From contig NZ_JFYL01000005.1 in assembly GCF_000632455.1 (NCBI RefSeq), positions 29,913-93,912 on the forward strand: DNA of 64,000 nucleotides, given 5' to 3'. Every line of letters starts with the position of its first letter. The stretch's first letter is position 1. Below the pieces are notes generated by a model. That model did no database searches, had not been told where the DNA came from, and was given only the letters and a program-made list of their open reading frames with translations. A program made the translations under genes and the position numbers. This document shows positions 39,032 through 48,647 of this stretch, one piece after another. The stretch is from Acinetobacter sp. Ver3 (GTDB lineage Bacteria > Pseudomonadota > Gammaproteobacteria > Pseudomonadales > Moraxellaceae).

Positions 39032-39131
39032 CCTTTTCAGCTCCCAATATTTTTAAAATTGTTAGGGACTATTGCATAGGATCAAGAGAACTACAATTGC
39101 TTGAGTTGAAAATTTGATATCAAAATTCTAT

Positions 39132-39158
39132 AAAAAAAGCCTGCATCAAGCAGGCTTT
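39132..39158 (-). terminator. Terminator after MFS gene
   Basis: A stem AAAGCCTG/CAGGCTTT with a seven-base loop. On the minus strand it runs into seven T, just beyond the MFS stop. Confidence 0.88.
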
Positions 39159-39174
39159 AATCTATGTTTTTGTC

Positions 39175-40383
39175 TTAATTCTGGATACGACGTACCAACA
39201 TTAACATGAAGATTGCAGAAATAATAATACAAGGGATTGCTGCAGAGATTACGCCTGCTGCACCAAATCCAGCCGTTAATAATGATCCTGCAATTGCTGG
39301 CCCAAGCATAGCACCGATACGACCTACTGCTGATGCAACACCAACACCTGTACCACGTACTTCTGTTGGGTACACAATACCACCAAATGCGTAAAGCACA
39401 CCTTGACAGCCAATCACGAAAGCACCAACCAATGCTGAAGCCAAATACATTTGTGTGAGTGAGCTTGCTGCATTCAACGCAAGAAGGCCAGCCAAAATAC
39501 CACCGTACATTAACAAGATCACATAAGCTTTTTTCCAGCGGTCAGTTAATACACCTAAAATCACAGTACCTACAGTAGCACTTACCATGAAGTAGAATTG
39601 CGCTGTCGCACCTTCTTTTCTCGAAAAACCTAATTCTTGGAATAGAGAAGGTAACCAGCTGAGCATGATGTAAACCACCATGAGCGTGAAGAAATAGCTA
39701 CACCAGATGAACATCGTACGAAGAAGATTCTGTGAATTAAACAAATCTTTAAACGAACCTTGTGGAGCTTCTGCAATTTCAGCTTCAGTTCTATTTTGCG
39801 TTTTCAAAAATTCTTTAGATTCAGGTAAGAATTTCATCATCACTGGTATAACAATTAATGGTAATAAACCACCAAGATAGAAAATATTTTTCCAATTAGC
39901 ACCGAAATCTGTACTTGCAATTAAAGATAAGATCGCAGCACCGACAGGCATACCACAGTACATTAGCCCTACAGCACGACCACGATTTTGTGGGGTTACT
40001 GCTTCAGAAGCCAAAGTGATGAGAATTGGCATTGCTGCACCTAGTCCTGCACCTGCAAGGAAACGTACAGCCAATAAACTGTTAAAACTATTTACCCATA
40101 CCGTACATAAAGTGAATACAGCGAAAACAGCAACAGACCAAATTAAAACTGTTTTACGACCAATACGGTCCGCAATACGCCCACCTACCAGTGCCCCAGG
40201 TAACAGACCTAAAATACCAGCACTAAAAAACACACCTAATTGTGAACTATCTAAACCAAAATGTTCACGAATACCCGCAGCTGCAATACCTGCAGCCTGA
40301 ATATCTAAGCCTTCAATTACTGCAATGAGGAAGCAGATACCTACCGTCAAAATTGCATGTTTGTTACTTACTGATTCTTGCAT
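39175..40383 (-). CDS. MFS transporter, aromatic-acid/H+ symporter type
   Basis: The best start is ATG at 40383, with GAGGGAAG four bases upstream, giving 402 residues; earlier in-frame ATGs at 40401 and 40407 lack such a site. Twelve membrane helices are visible. The first helix has an Asp in EGLDIQAAGIAA, the signature of the AAHS family. The GGRIADRIGRKTVLI loop is the MFS motif. Similar to MhpT and PcaK, but no aromatic catabolic gene is adjacent, so substrate is open. Confidence 0.85.
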   Translation of the reverse strand: MQESVSNKHAILTVGICFLIAVIEGLDIQAAGIAAAGIREHFGLDSSQLGVFFSAGILGLLPGALVGGRIADRIGRKTVLIWSVAVFAVFTLCTVWVNSFNSLLAVRFLAGAGLGAAMPILITLASEAVTPQNRGRAVGLMYCGMPVGAAILSLIASTDFGANWKNIFYLGGLLPLIVIPVMMKFLPESKEFLKTQNRTEAEIAEAPQGSFKDLFNSQNLLRTMFIWCSYFFTLMVVYIMLSWLPSLFQELGFSRKEGATAQFYFMVSATVGTVILGVLTDRWKKAYVILLMYGGILAGLLALNAASSLTQMYLASALVGAFVIGCQGVLYAFGGIVYPTEVRGTGVGVASAVGRIGAMLGPAIAGSLLTAGFGAAGVISAAIPCIIISAIFMLMLVRRIQN

Positions 40384-41063
40384 TGAACTTCCCTCACTCA
40401 TCAGCATTTGAGTCCGATGCCCGATTATCTATGTAAGTCAATGAAAGTGAGAGTTATCAAATGGTGTAATAAAATGTAATCAAAATAAGATTAAATTTCA
40501 TACCTCTTGCCAACCAAAATAAATTCTAGTCTTCAAAACGATTAATTATTTTTTTTATTTAAAAAAAACCCAGAAAAATCTATTATAAAATCTGTAAGTA
40601 TTAGAATAATTTAACCTTTAAGTAAAAAAATTAAGACGTTTTATAAATTATAATAATCACATAATTTAAAAATTATTAGTTTATTCACCTTTATATACAT
40701 ACATCTTAAATCTGATGTAAGTGATATAAGATATTAATTCAGGGTAAATTGGTCAGATTTTAGTTCGAATTTTCATTTTTATCCGCAATACTTTCATAGA
40801 CGAACATCTATCTTCACTGTTATTTAAATGCCTAACCATAAGGTCTTAAAATTGCTTTTTTTAAAAAAAGTTACTTGTTTTAACTAAACTTTTTTTTGAC
40901 TGAAGTGAATTCATATTGTTCTTATTGGTAGCTTAGTTCATAATTTGCATACGCATTATCCAGTATGCAGGCATATTGGATCGTGATATAAATCAAAATA
41001 CATACCCATCCAAACTTCGCTTCTCAACCTTCACTGGATGGAAAAATAGGATCGTGTTTTAAA
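40384..41063. promoter_or_regulatory. Long AT-rich spacer and structured leader before dapA
   Basis: About 680 bases with no credible gene, very AT-rich. Near dapA two inverted repeats stand out: TGCATAC/GTATGCA (40946-40969) and CCATCCA/TGGATGG (41006-41041), the second ending 22 bases before the dapA start. They could be an operator and a leader hairpin for lysine-pathway control. No lysine riboswitch is recognised. Confidence 0.45.
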
Positions 41064-41963
41064 ATGACTACTCAGCAAGCTCAGGTAATTCAAGGCTCAA
41101 TCGTCGCAATCGTCACTCCAATGTTTGAAGATGGAACTGTTGATTGGAAGGGTCTCGAGAAGCTTGTTGAATGGCACATTGAACAAGGTACAAACAGTAT
41201 CGTTGCCGTGGGAACAACAGGTGAAGCTTCGACCTTAAGCATGGCTGAACACACTCAAGTGATCAAAGAAATCATTCGTGTAGCCAATAAACGCATTCCA
41301 ATTATTGCCGGCACAGGCGCAAACTCAACGCATGAAGCGATTGAGCTTACCAAAGAAGCTAAAGAGCTTGGTGCAGATGCTGCACTTTTAGTAACGCCAT
41401 ATTATAACAAACCGACTCAAGAAGGCTTGTATCAGCATTACAAAGCAATTGCTGAAGCTGTTGATTTACCGCAAATTCTTTATAACGTACCTGGCCGTAC
41501 TGGCGTTGATATGAGCAATGAAACTGTAGTTCGTCTTGCTGATATTCCTCAAATCGTAGGGATTAAAGATGCAACAGGTGATGTTCCTCGCGGTGCTGAG
41601 CTTTTAAAAGCACTTGAAGGCAAAGATATGGTGGTCTATTCAGGTGATGACGCAACAGCATATCAACTGATTGAGCATGGTGCGAAAGGTAATATTTCTG
41701 TGACCGCTAACGTCGCTCCAAAGCAAATGAGCCAAGTGTGTGCCGCTGGTTTAGTGGGTGATGTAGCTCAAGCAAAAGCAATTAATGATCAAGTTGCAAA
41801 TTTACACGAAATTCTATTTTGTGAATCAAACCCAATTCCTGTGAAATGGGCACTTCATGAAATGGGATTAATTGGTACAGGTATCCGTTTACCACTTACT
41901 CCATTAGCAGAACAATATCGAGCTTCACTGCGTGATGCATTAAAAGCTGCGAGCATTATTTAA
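41064..41963 (+). CDS. dapA: 4-hydroxy-tetrahydrodipicolinate synthase
   Basis: A 299-residue TIM-barrel aldolase for the first committed step of lysine and cell-wall diaminopimelate synthesis. Schiff-base Lys168 is in GIKDATG and the tyrosine in LYNVPGRT (Tyr140). The GTTGEAS motif near residue 50 binds pyruvate carboxyl. It is followed by a BamC-like lipoprotein gene and purC, the same order as in E. coli. DapB is elsewhere in the window. Confidence 0.97.
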   Translation: MTTQQAQVIQGSIVAIVTPMFEDGTVDWKGLEKLVEWHIEQGTNSIVAVGTTGEASTLSMAEHTQVIKEIIRVANKRIPIIAGTGANSTHEAIELTKEAKELGADAALLVTPYYNKPTQEGLYQHYKAIAEAVDLPQILYNVPGRTGVDMSNETVVRLADIPQIVGIKDATGDVPRGAELLKALEGKDMVVYSGDDATAYQLIEHGAKGNISVTANVAPKQMSQVCAAGLVGDVAQAKAINDQVANLHEILFCESNPIPVKWALHEMGLIGTGIRLPLTPLAEQYRASLRDALKAASII

Positions 41964-41980
41964 AGAAGAGTTTAACAACT

Positions 41981-42586
41981 ATGCAACTACGTTTTGGTTT
42001 ACCCCTTGCCCTTTCAGCCCTCAGCATGGTCGGTTGTAGTACGATTGGTATCGATAATGGTTCACTCGATTATAAAAAATCTACTGCACAAACCCCGCTT
42101 AAATTTCCTGAAGGTTCAATGGTTAGACCAGCAACACCGCTTTATCCAGCGCCTGTTGTTGAACAGCTTGCAATAGACAATGCGCCACAAATGGTTAATA
42201 AGCGAGGTAATCGTTTCGAGCTACCTCGTCCTAATGTGGCACCAACCGTTTCTAATCCTGTTGAGAGTGAACAATCAACTGCTGTCGGTCGTCCACAACT
42301 TTTAACTGATGGAAATGGCAATCCGTTGATCAAAATTGACGGAAATTCTGCTACAATTTGGCAATACACAATCGCCACCCTCAGTAGCCTCAACTACAAC
42401 TTTGTCAATCAACCTAAGAATCCCCATTCCGCGACAATTCAAGTGGATGGTGAAAGTTTAGTGCTTAAACTGACATCTGTAGGTTCGAGTCATACCTTGG
42501 CCGTGTTTACCCCAACTAACGCGTTTGCAGACAAACAAAAAGCTGCGAGCCTGTTAACCCAGATTTATCAAAACTGGCCAGCCTAG
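41981..42586 (+). CDS. bamC: BamC/NlpB-like lipoprotein
   Basis: A 201-residue lipoprotein with a lipobox ending SMVGCS (Cys about 19). The early segment [16 protein letters not shown] matches the conserved N-terminal part of BamC, which docks onto BamD in the outer-membrane assembly machine. One helix-grip domain follows in the C-terminal half, shorter than E. coli BamC (344), which has two. The dapA-bamC-purC order supports the assignment. Confidence 0.82.
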   Translation: MQLRFGLPLALSALSMVGCSTIGIDNGSLDYKKSTAQTPLKFPEGSMVRPATPLYPAPVVEQLAIDNAPQMVNKRGNRFELPRPNVAPTVSNPVESEQSTAVGRPQLLTDGNGNPLIKIDGNSATIWQYTIATLSSLNYNFVNQPKNPHSATIQVDGESLVLKLTSVGSSHTLAVFTPTNAFADKQKAASLLTQIYQNWPA

Positions 42587-42623
42587 TCGTTCTAGGCATA
42601 TTTTTTCTGAAAAAGGTTCCACC

Positions 42624-43343
42624 ATGTTAAAACAAACCTTGCTCTATACTGGTAAAGCTAAATCCGTTTATGAAACCGATAGTGCAGACCACCTGATTTT
42701 AGTCTTTCGTGATGATGCCTCAGCATTTAATGGCGAAAAAATCGAACAGCTAGATCGCAAAGGTAAGGTGAACAACCGTTTTAACGCCTTTATCATGGAA
42801 AAACTTGCAGCTGCAGGTATCGAAACTCATTTCGAAAAACTTTTAACACCAAACGAAGTTTTGGTTAAAAAGTTAAACATGATTCCAGTTGAATGTGTAA
42901 TCCGTAACTATGCAGCTGGTTCGCTTTGCCGTCGTTTGGGTGTTGAAGAAGGTTTAGAACTTACACCACCTACATTTGAATTATTTTTCAAAGATGACGC
43001 TTTGGGCGACCCAATGGTGAATGAATCTCAAGCCATTGCTTTAGGTTGGGCTACTGCTGAACAACTTGAGCGTATGAAAGAGTTAACTCACCAAGTAAAC
43101 GTAGTGTTAAAAGATCTTTTTGCTCAAGGCAACATGCTTTTAGTTGATTTTAAACTTGAATTTGGTGTGTTCCATGACCGTATCGTTCTTGGTGATGAGT
43201 TCTCTCCAGATGGTTGCCGTCTATGGGACAAAGATACCAAGAAAAAATTAGATAAAGACCGTTTCCGCCAAGGTTTAGGTGATGTGGTTGAAGCTTATGA
43301 AGAAGTTGCTACACGTATCGGTGTTGACCTTTCTGATATCTAA
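42624..43343 (+). CDS. purC: SAICAR synthetase
   Basis: A 239-residue enzyme of de novo purine synthesis that adds aspartate to carboxyaminoimidazole ribotide. Visible motifs are [14 protein letters not shown] at the start, [20 protein letters not shown] in the middle and [30 protein letters not shown] with the metal-binding acids. Length matches bacterial PurC. It ends at a perfect palindromic terminator. Confidence 0.97.
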   Translation: MLKQTLLYTGKAKSVYETDSADHLILVFRDDASAFNGEKIEQLDRKGKVNNRFNAFIMEKLAAAGIETHFEKLLTPNEVLVKKLNMIPVECVIRNYAAGSLCRRLGVEEGLELTPPTFELFFKDDALGDPMVNESQAIALGWATAEQLERMKELTHQVNVVLKDLFAQGNMLLVDFKLEFGVFHDRIVLGDEFSPDGCRLWDKDTKKKLDKDRFRQGLGDVVEAYEEVATRIGVDLSDI

Positions 43344-43363
43344 ATCAAAATTTAGATAAAATG

Positions 43364-43392
43364 AAGCCGAGTCATATGACTCGGCTTTTTTG
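43364..43392 (+). terminator. Terminator after purC
   Basis: A perfect palindrome with stem AAGCCGAGTCAT/ATGACTCGGCTT, followed by six T. Confidence 0.92.
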
Positions 43393-43627
43393 TATCTGTT
43401 GATATTATTTTTATATTTTCAAATTGTTGTTATACATTCATTATTTTTGTTAAGTCGCATTACCAATGCTCTCTCCTCATTGGTAATGCTATTAATTTAT
43501 CGAATCGATATTTAAATAAGATGACAAATCTGGGGTTTTGATCATTAAAAAACTCAATTGTTTTTTGTGTTTTTAAATTTACACCCATTAATCGAATAAA
43601 TTAATGCTATTTATTAAAATGATCGTT

Positions 43628-43656
43628 TTTACAATATTACTAAGTTCAACTAATAT
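43628..43656 (+). promoter_or_regulatory. Sigma-70 promoter for a small RNA
   Basis: A -35 hexamer TTTACA (43628-43633) and a -10 hexamer TAATAT (43651-43656) with exactly 17 bases between. The expected start of transcription is near 43663, six bases before a strong hairpin. Confidence 0.7.
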
Positions 43657-43663
43657 ATTTTTA

Positions 43664-43767
43664 TACCAGGCAACTACAGGAGTTGGTGGCTCAAGAGAGA
43701 GACTGTAGTTGCCGACCAGATGAATCGCTTTTCGCCCAGCTTCCTATAGAACTGGGCTTTTTTTTTA
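43664..43767 (+). ncRNA. Probable small RNA of about 100 nt
   Basis: Downstream of a near-consensus promoter is an 11-base perfect stem GGCAACTACAG/CTGTAGTTGCC (43669-43679 with 43703-43713) with a 23-base loop. A 20-base single-stranded stretch follows, then a terminator hairpin GCCCAG/CTGGGC (43734-43757) and ten T. No protein can be encoded in so short a unit. It lies in the purC-rarA spacer, convergent with rarA, and its T-run reaches the rarA stop. I do not recognise it as 6S, 4.5S, RNase P or tmRNA; its targets are unknown. Confidence 0.72.
43734..43767 (+). terminator. Terminator of the small RNA
   Basis: Stem GCCCAG/CTGGGC, which can be extended inward by TTC/GAA around a bulged C, followed by about ten T. 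Confidence 0.85.
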
Positions 43768-45039
43768 TTGTTGTTGCTGCTCTTGCTGCCAACGTCGCTG
43801 CTGTAAACGCTCTGCTTCGACTTCACGCTTATTACGAGCTGATTCGTACAATTTGGTGCCTTTCAGCTCTGGAGGCATATAATCCTGCAACACGAAATGT
43901 TCTGGATAGTGATGTGGATATAAGTAATCTACACCATATCCCTGCTCTTTCATTAACTTGGTTGGAGCATTTCTTAAATGCAATGGAACTGGAAGATTTG
44001 ACGTACGTTCAGCCAACTCTAATGCTTTATTGATTGCTAAGTAAGTGCTGTTACTTTTCGCGCTTGTGGCCAAATACACTGCACATTGTCCTAAAATAAT
44101 ACGGCATTCTGGCATCCCAACCGCTTGAACGGACCTAAAACACTCCCCAGCCAATAACAACGCATTAGGATTAGAATTTCCAATATCTTCCGAAGCGGCT
44201 ATCAACATCCGACGCGCAATAAAGACTGGATCTTCCCCCCCCTTTAACATTCTCGCCATCCAATATAGTGCAGCGTCAGGATCACTTCCACGAATTGATT
44301 TAATGAATGCTGAGACTAAATCATAGTGCTGCTCACCAGATTTGTCATATCGCGCAATATTTTGTTGAGCTACTTTCACCACGATGGCATTGGTGACAAT
44401 ATTTTCAACATCTGCTTCAAATGTGCTCGCAATGAGATCCAATAAATTGAGTGCTTTACGAGCATCACCTGCGGCAAATTGAATTAATGCATCATATTCT
44501 TCGATATGAATATGACGGTCTTTCAGAAATTGGTCTTGCTTGAGTGCACGTTCAATTAAATGTTGAATATCATGCTCAGATAATGCTTTCAGCGTATACA
44601 CCTGACAGCGCGACAACAAAGCATTATTGACTTCAAAAGAAGGATTTTCTGTGGTTGCACCAACCAGAGTAATCTTGCCTTTTTCTACTGCGCTCAGTAA
44701 GGCATCTTGTTGAGATTTATTAAAACGATGAATTTCATCAATAAAAACCACTGGCACAATGAGATCACCACTTTCCCCAATGATTTCTCGAAGCTCTTTA
44801 ACACCAGTGTTGAGTGCAGACAAGCTAATAAAAGTACGATCTACAGCTTGAGCTAACAATAGCGCAATGGTGGTCTTGCCGACGCCTGGAGGCCCCCAAA
44901 AAATAATCGAAGGTAAATGTCCTTGGTCAATCATTTGACGTAAAGGTGCGTCTTCACCAAGTAAATGATCTTGTCCGATAATCTCAGACAAATCACGTGG
45001 ACGTAAGCGTTCAGGTAGCGGAATTTGTGTATCGGACAT
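43765..45039 (-). CDS. rarA: Replication-associated recombination protein A
   Basis: A AAA+ ATPase (MgsA/RarA) that acts at stalled replication forks. The ATG at 45039 gives 424 residues; an upstream TTG adds six residues without support. Walker A is GPPGVGKTT and Walker B FIDEIHRFNKSQQDALL; sensor 1 is GATTENPSF. The C-terminal part has the MgsA-type tetramerisation domain and ends in a glutamine-rich tail. It is convergent with the small-RNA unit at its 3' end. Confidence 0.95.
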   Translation of the reverse strand: MSDTQIPLPERLRPRDLSEIIGQDHLLGEDAPLRQMIDQGHLPSIIFWGPPGVGKTTIALLLAQAVDRTFISLSALNTGVKELREIIGESGDLIVPVVFIDEIHRFNKSQQDALLSAVEKGKITLVGATTENPSFEVNNALLSRCQVYTLKALSEHDIQHLIERALKQDQFLKDRHIHIEEYDALIQFAAGDARKALNLLDLIASTFEADVENIVTNAIVVKVAQQNIARYDKSGEQHYDLVSAFIKSIRGSDPDAALYWMARMLKGGEDPVFIARRMLIAASEDIGNSNPNALLLAGECFRSVQAVGMPECRIILGQCAVYLATSAKSNSTYLAINKALELAERTSNLPVPLHLRNAPTKLMKEQGYGVDYLYPHHYPEHFVLQDYMPPELKGTKLYESARNKREVEAERLQQRRWQQEQQQQ

Positions 45040-45141
45040 ATTTTTTATAGATCTCAAAGTGCTGTTGACTAGTCTACTATGTAATAGTCAAATTCCAATA
45101 TTAATAGTCAAAACAACCATCACTATTCAACATTTTTCATT

Positions 45142-46326
45142 TTACTCAGATTCGAGTTTTGCTTTTAATTTGAATAAATAAGCTTGCGGTCCATCTTCTA
45201 TTCCCCAAATTGTGCCATCCTTCGCTTCATGCAAGTCTCGTACTCGACCCCCCATATCCAAGCGCTGAATTTCTCGTACAGGTTCAGATTGTGGATCTAC
45301 CACAATAATGGCTTTCGATGATAATCCACCGATTAAGGCTTTGTTCTTCCATTGTGGAAAATAGTTAGATTTATAAAAAATCAGACTCGAGGGTGAAATC
45401 ACTGGAGACCAATCAAGTTTAGGGGCTATGAATTCAGGTCGCGTTTCATGATTCGGAATCTGTTTCCCATCATAGTGATCACCATTAGATACAATTGGAT
45501 AGCCATAATTCTTACCTTTTTCAATAAGATTGAACTCATCGCCACCTTTAGGGCCCATTTCTGCCACCCACAAACGATTTTGATGATCAAATGCCATACC
45601 TAAAGGATTACGATGACCTAAACTCCAAATCTGCGCTGAGACACCACCTTGTTTGGCAAATGGATTAGATTCTTGAGCACGACCATCATCATACAAATAT
45701 ACAATTTTACCTAGATTAGACTGCATATCTTGTGCAGGCTGAAACTTCTGCCGTTCCCCTGAACTAATCCATAAATTCGCTTGCTGGTCAAACACTATAC
45801 GATGTGCATAATGCCCCTGACCCGACACTTTAGGGACTTGCTCCCATATGCGTTCGATATCCGTCAGTTTCGGTGCTTCGATATTCGATAAATCCAATTT
45901 CGCTCGGATCACCACTGCACCAAACAATCCATTTTTTTCTTCGGCATAACTGAGATATAGCCAAGCGTTATTATTGAAATTAGGATGAATCGAAACATCA
46001 CCTAACCCACCTTGTCCGCCATAAGCAACTTGAGGCACACCAGCCACGTTAAAACTACGTTTTGATTGTGGGTCAAACAACTTAAGTATGCCTGACTTTT
46101 CTGTAATTAACAGTTGACCATTTGGTAAAGTTGCAATCGCCCATGGTTCATTAAATAGAGCAATTTTTTCAACTTGATATCGTTGTTCTTGAGCTTTTGA
46201 ATTCTCGTTTTTGACTGTTGATTCCTGCGGATTCTGTGCTTCAGTGGCTTTATTTTGATTGGCATGACACGCCATTATGATTCCGCTCAAACCAACAATC
46301 CAAATCAGTTTTGCAGCTTTTAACAT
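45142..46326 (-). CDS. PQQ-dependent aldose dehydrogenase-like lipoprotein
   Basis: A 394-residue lipoprotein with a signal ending IIMACHA (Cys about 20) and a linker of about 35 polar residues. The rest is a six-bladed propeller of the soluble glucose/sorbosone dehydrogenase family, with EPWAIATLPNGQLLITEK, a SGQGHYAHRI segment and SLGHRNPLGMAFD. E. coli YliI is the nearest known type. It would oxidise aldoses with PQQ in the periplasm. No pqq genes are in the window, so the cofactor source is not seen. Confidence 0.85.
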   Translation of the reverse strand: MLKAAKLIWIVGLSGIIMACHANQNKATEAQNPQESTVKNENSKAQEQRYQVEKIALFNEPWAIATLPNGQLLITEKSGILKLFDPQSKRSFNVAGVPQVAYGGQGGLGDVSIHPNFNNNAWLYLSYAEEKNGLFGAVVIRAKLDLSNIEAPKLTDIERIWEQVPKVSGQGHYAHRIVFDQQANLWISSGERQKFQPAQDMQSNLGKIVYLYDDGRAQESNPFAKQGGVSAQIWSLGHRNPLGMAFDHQNRLWVAEMGPKGGDEFNLIEKGKNYGYPIVSNGDHYDGKQIPNHETRPEFIAPKLDWSPVISPSSLIFYKSNYFPQWKNKALIGGLSSKAIIVVDPQSEPVREIQRLDMGGRVRDLHEAKDGTIWGIEDGPQAYLFKLKAKLESE

Positions 46327-46436
46327 GCCTTTCCCTTTTTAAATCCTTGAATATCAGTCTCAAGGATTAAACGGCAATGATCATTTTAAAAGTGTTTTTA
46401 TATTACAAAATATGTGTAGTCTAGCAATTGAATGTA

Positions 46437-46889
46437 CTAGCGTACCCACCGCACGATGTATTCATCTATTTCATTTTCATCAACAAGCTGTTCAGATATA
46501 CAACGACCTGCTACAGATTTTCGAGCACTAATCACACTTTGTTTATTGCCTGTCACCAAGTGATGCCAATTCGGTAGCTTTTTACCTTCATTAATACGTC
46601 GATATGCACAACTCGAAGGTAGCCATCGTATTTGTTGTAATTTTTCAGGCGTTAACTGAATACAGTCAGGTACATGCACCTGACGATTTTCATAATCTGA
46701 ACAATGCCCCGTCTGACAATCTAGAAGTTTGCACGCAACTTTGGTATATGCGATTTCTTCGGTTTCATCATCTTCTAATTTAACCAAACAACACATACCA
46801 CAACCATCACACAGTGCCTCCCACTCTGCTTGGTTCATTTCAAACAGTGAATAATGTTTCCAAAATTCAGGGCGTAAAGATGTGCTCAT
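46437..46889 (-). CDS. YcgN-family cysteine-cluster protein
   Basis: A 150-residue protein of the UPF0260/YcgN family. A cluster CDGCGMCCLVKLEDDE is near residues 28-43, and further cysteines follow (CKLLDCQTGHCSDYENR, PDCIQL, SSCAYR), probably binding zinc or iron. The C-terminus ends in DEYIVRWVR, typical of the family. Function is unknown. It lies alone on the minus strand. Confidence 0.88.
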   Translation of the reverse strand: MSTSLRPEFWKHYSLFEMNQAEWEALCDGCGMCCLVKLEDDETEEIAYTKVACKLLDCQTGHCSDYENRQVHVPDCIQLTPEKLQQIRWLPSSCAYRRINEGKKLPNWHHLVTGNKQSVISARKSVAGRCISEQLVDENEIDEYIVRWVR

Positions 46890-47079
46890 GATTCAGCTAA
46901 ATATCAAAAATTTGAGTCAGTATATCACTAATAATTCTCATAAAATTTCATCAATCTCAGTTACAGTTGATTAACTAAAGAATATCAATACTCTACGTTA
47001 AAATACCCTTTGTATACATTTTGCTCAGTTTATTTTCTTATACTGAATGAACATTAATAAAAATTTATGGAGAATCAAA

Positions 47080-47238
47080 ATGTTCCGTTGGGCGATTATT
47101 TTTGCAGTGATTGCATTGATAGCAAGTTTGCTAGGGTTTGGTGGTGTAGCAGGCTTATCTAAAGATTTCGCAATTATCTTACTTGTGATTGCAGTGATTC
47201 TCGCAATTGTAGGCTTTATCTCAAGAGGCAAAGTCTAG
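47080..47238 (+). CDS. DUF1328 small membrane protein
   Basis: A 52-residue protein starting at ATG 47080 with GGAGAATC upstream; a longer frame from 47047 lacks a ribosome site. It has two membrane helices (about 2-22 and 28-48) with a GFGGVAG turn, typical of the YtjA/DUF1328 family. The family is often induced by stress in proteobacteria. It ends before a strong terminator. Confidence 0.85.
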   Translation: MFRWAIIFAVIALIASLLGFGGVAGLSKDFAIILLVIAVILAIVGFISRGKV

Positions 47239-47280
47239 TGTTCTAAATCACTAGATTAAATTGAAAACACAAGATTGATG

Positions 47281-47314
47281 AAAAGAAGAAGGTACTCCTT
47301 CTTCTTTTTTATTT
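47281..47314 (+). terminator. Terminator after DUF1328 gene
   Basis: An 11-base stem AAAGAAGAAGG/CCTTCTTCTTT with a TACT loop, followed by T-rich sequence. Confidence 0.85.
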
Positions 47315-47466
47315 CTTTTTATCTGTTCATTGATACGCGTTTTATATATTCCAATCTTTCATAAATTCTCACATTTGATTTTACTTTCTTATTACAAATT
47401 CATCACTTCGGAAAACATTTATGCTTTAATCTTTGCTGATTTTCATAAACGAAAGGACTTTCAATA

Positions 47467-48204
47467 ATGACTTCAGCAATTCAAACAAGAGAAATTCAGT
47501 ATAAAGCGGCAGATGGTACTCAATTGATTGGTTATTTTGCCGCACCTGAAAACTCTTCAGGAGCTGCAGGTATTATTGTAGCCCCAGAGTGGTGGGGTCG
47601 TAATGAATATACAGAACAACGTGCTCGAGAACTTGCAGAACAAGGATATGCTGCTTTTGCCATTGATATGTACGGCGACAAAAAGGTAACCACTGAAGCT
47701 TCTCAAGCAAATGAGTGGATGATGCAAACTTTCGCACAGCCTGAAACGATTGTACAACGCGCTACAGCTGCGTTAGACACTTTATCTGCACAGCCTGAAG
47801 TTGACGCAACTCGATTAGCTGCGATTGGTTTTTGTTACGGCGGAAAAGTTGTTTTAGATCTTGCTCGCTCTGGTGCGAACTTAAAAGCAGTTGCTACCTT
47901 CCATGCTAATTTATCTGCGCAAACACCTGCTCAACAAGGTCAAGTAAAAGCTGAAATTCTGGTTTTGCATGGTGAGCTAGATAGCATGGTCACGCTAGAT
48001 GATGTGGCACAATTTAAAGAAGAAATGTTTGCAGCTCAGGTGCCACATGAGGTCATTATCTTTGAGGATGCAAAACATGGTTTTAGCAATCCACAAGCTG
48101 ATGAACGGGCAAAAGCCAATGGTGTAGATCTCGGTTATAACGCTGAAGCTGAGGAAAAAAGCTTAGCTGCGATGTATGAGTTACTGTCGCGTCACTTAGA
48201 TTAA
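47467..48204 (+). CDS. Dienelactone hydrolase family protein
   Basis: A 245-residue alpha/beta hydrolase with a cysteine nucleophile: Cys123 in GFCYGGKV, Asp172 and His204 (in DAKHGFSNP). This is the dienelactone hydrolase triad. The EWWGRNEYTEQRAR segment is also typical. Without an aromatic catabolic operon, the role is probably general ester hydrolysis. It is monocistronic. Its ribosome site is weak (AAAGGACT). Confidence 0.87.
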   Translation: MTSAIQTREIQYKAADGTQLIGYFAAPENSSGAAGIIVAPEWWGRNEYTEQRARELAEQGYAAFAIDMYGDKKVTTEASQANEWMMQTFAQPETIVQRATAALDTLSAQPEVDATRLAAIGFCYGGKVVLDLARSGANLKAVATFHANLSAQTPAQQGQVKAEILVLHGELDSMVTLDDVAQFKEEMFAAQVPHEVIIFEDAKHGFSNPQADERAKANGVDLGYNAEAEEKSLAAMYELLSRHLD

Positions 48205-48272
48205 TTACTTTCAAAGTTTATTAGCGCTAAGATTATTGAAGAAAGAAGATAAAATATAAGAGGAATATAAGG

Positions 48273-48635
48273 ATGAGTGAACAATGTACTTATTGCAATC
48301 ACGATGAATATGATGTGATTGATAAAAATGAATTCGGTGTGATTTTGCCAGAACAGCAGCCGTTGACTAAAGGACATTCCGTTATTATTCCTTTACGTCA
48401 TGTGAGTTCTTTTTTTGAAATTACCGATAAAGAGCGTAAAAGTTTACAGTCGTTGTTAGAACTGGCACGTAACGAGTTAAAAATCCGTCATCATCCGGAA
48501 GGCTTTCATATCGCTTTTAATGATGGCAAAGTTTTTGGCGATGAAGAGTCGGAACATTTACACATCCATATTATTCCTCGTTACAAAAACCAACCGCTTA
48601 AATTAGATAGTCGTTGGGGCATTATTCAAGAGTAA
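48273..48635 (+). CDS. HIT family protein
   Basis: A 120-residue nucleotide hydrolase/transferase with the HIT motif HLHIHIIP near residues 97-104, and CTYCNHDEYDVI at the N-terminus with a CxxC. The GAGGA site eight bases upstream supports the start. Such proteins hydrolyse dinucleoside polyphosphates or AMP derivatives. It ends before a short terminator upstream of mutY. Confidence 0.88.
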   Translation: MSEQCTYCNHDEYDVIDKNEFGVILPEQQPLTKGHSVIIPLRHVSSFFEITDKERKSLQSLLELARNELKIRHHPEGFHIAFNDGKVFGDEESEHLHIHIIPRYKNQPLKLDSRWGIIQE

Positions 48636-48647
48636 TGTTGATTTTAC

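Noticed and set aside
40384..41063. Lysine riboswitch before dapA
   Set aside because: Only two simple inverted repeats are seen; the multi-helix lysine riboswitch core is absent.
43683..44033. 116-residue plus-strand frame over the small RNA and the rarA end
   Set aside because: It lies mostly antisense to the conserved rarA C-terminus, has no ribosome site and no family resemblance.
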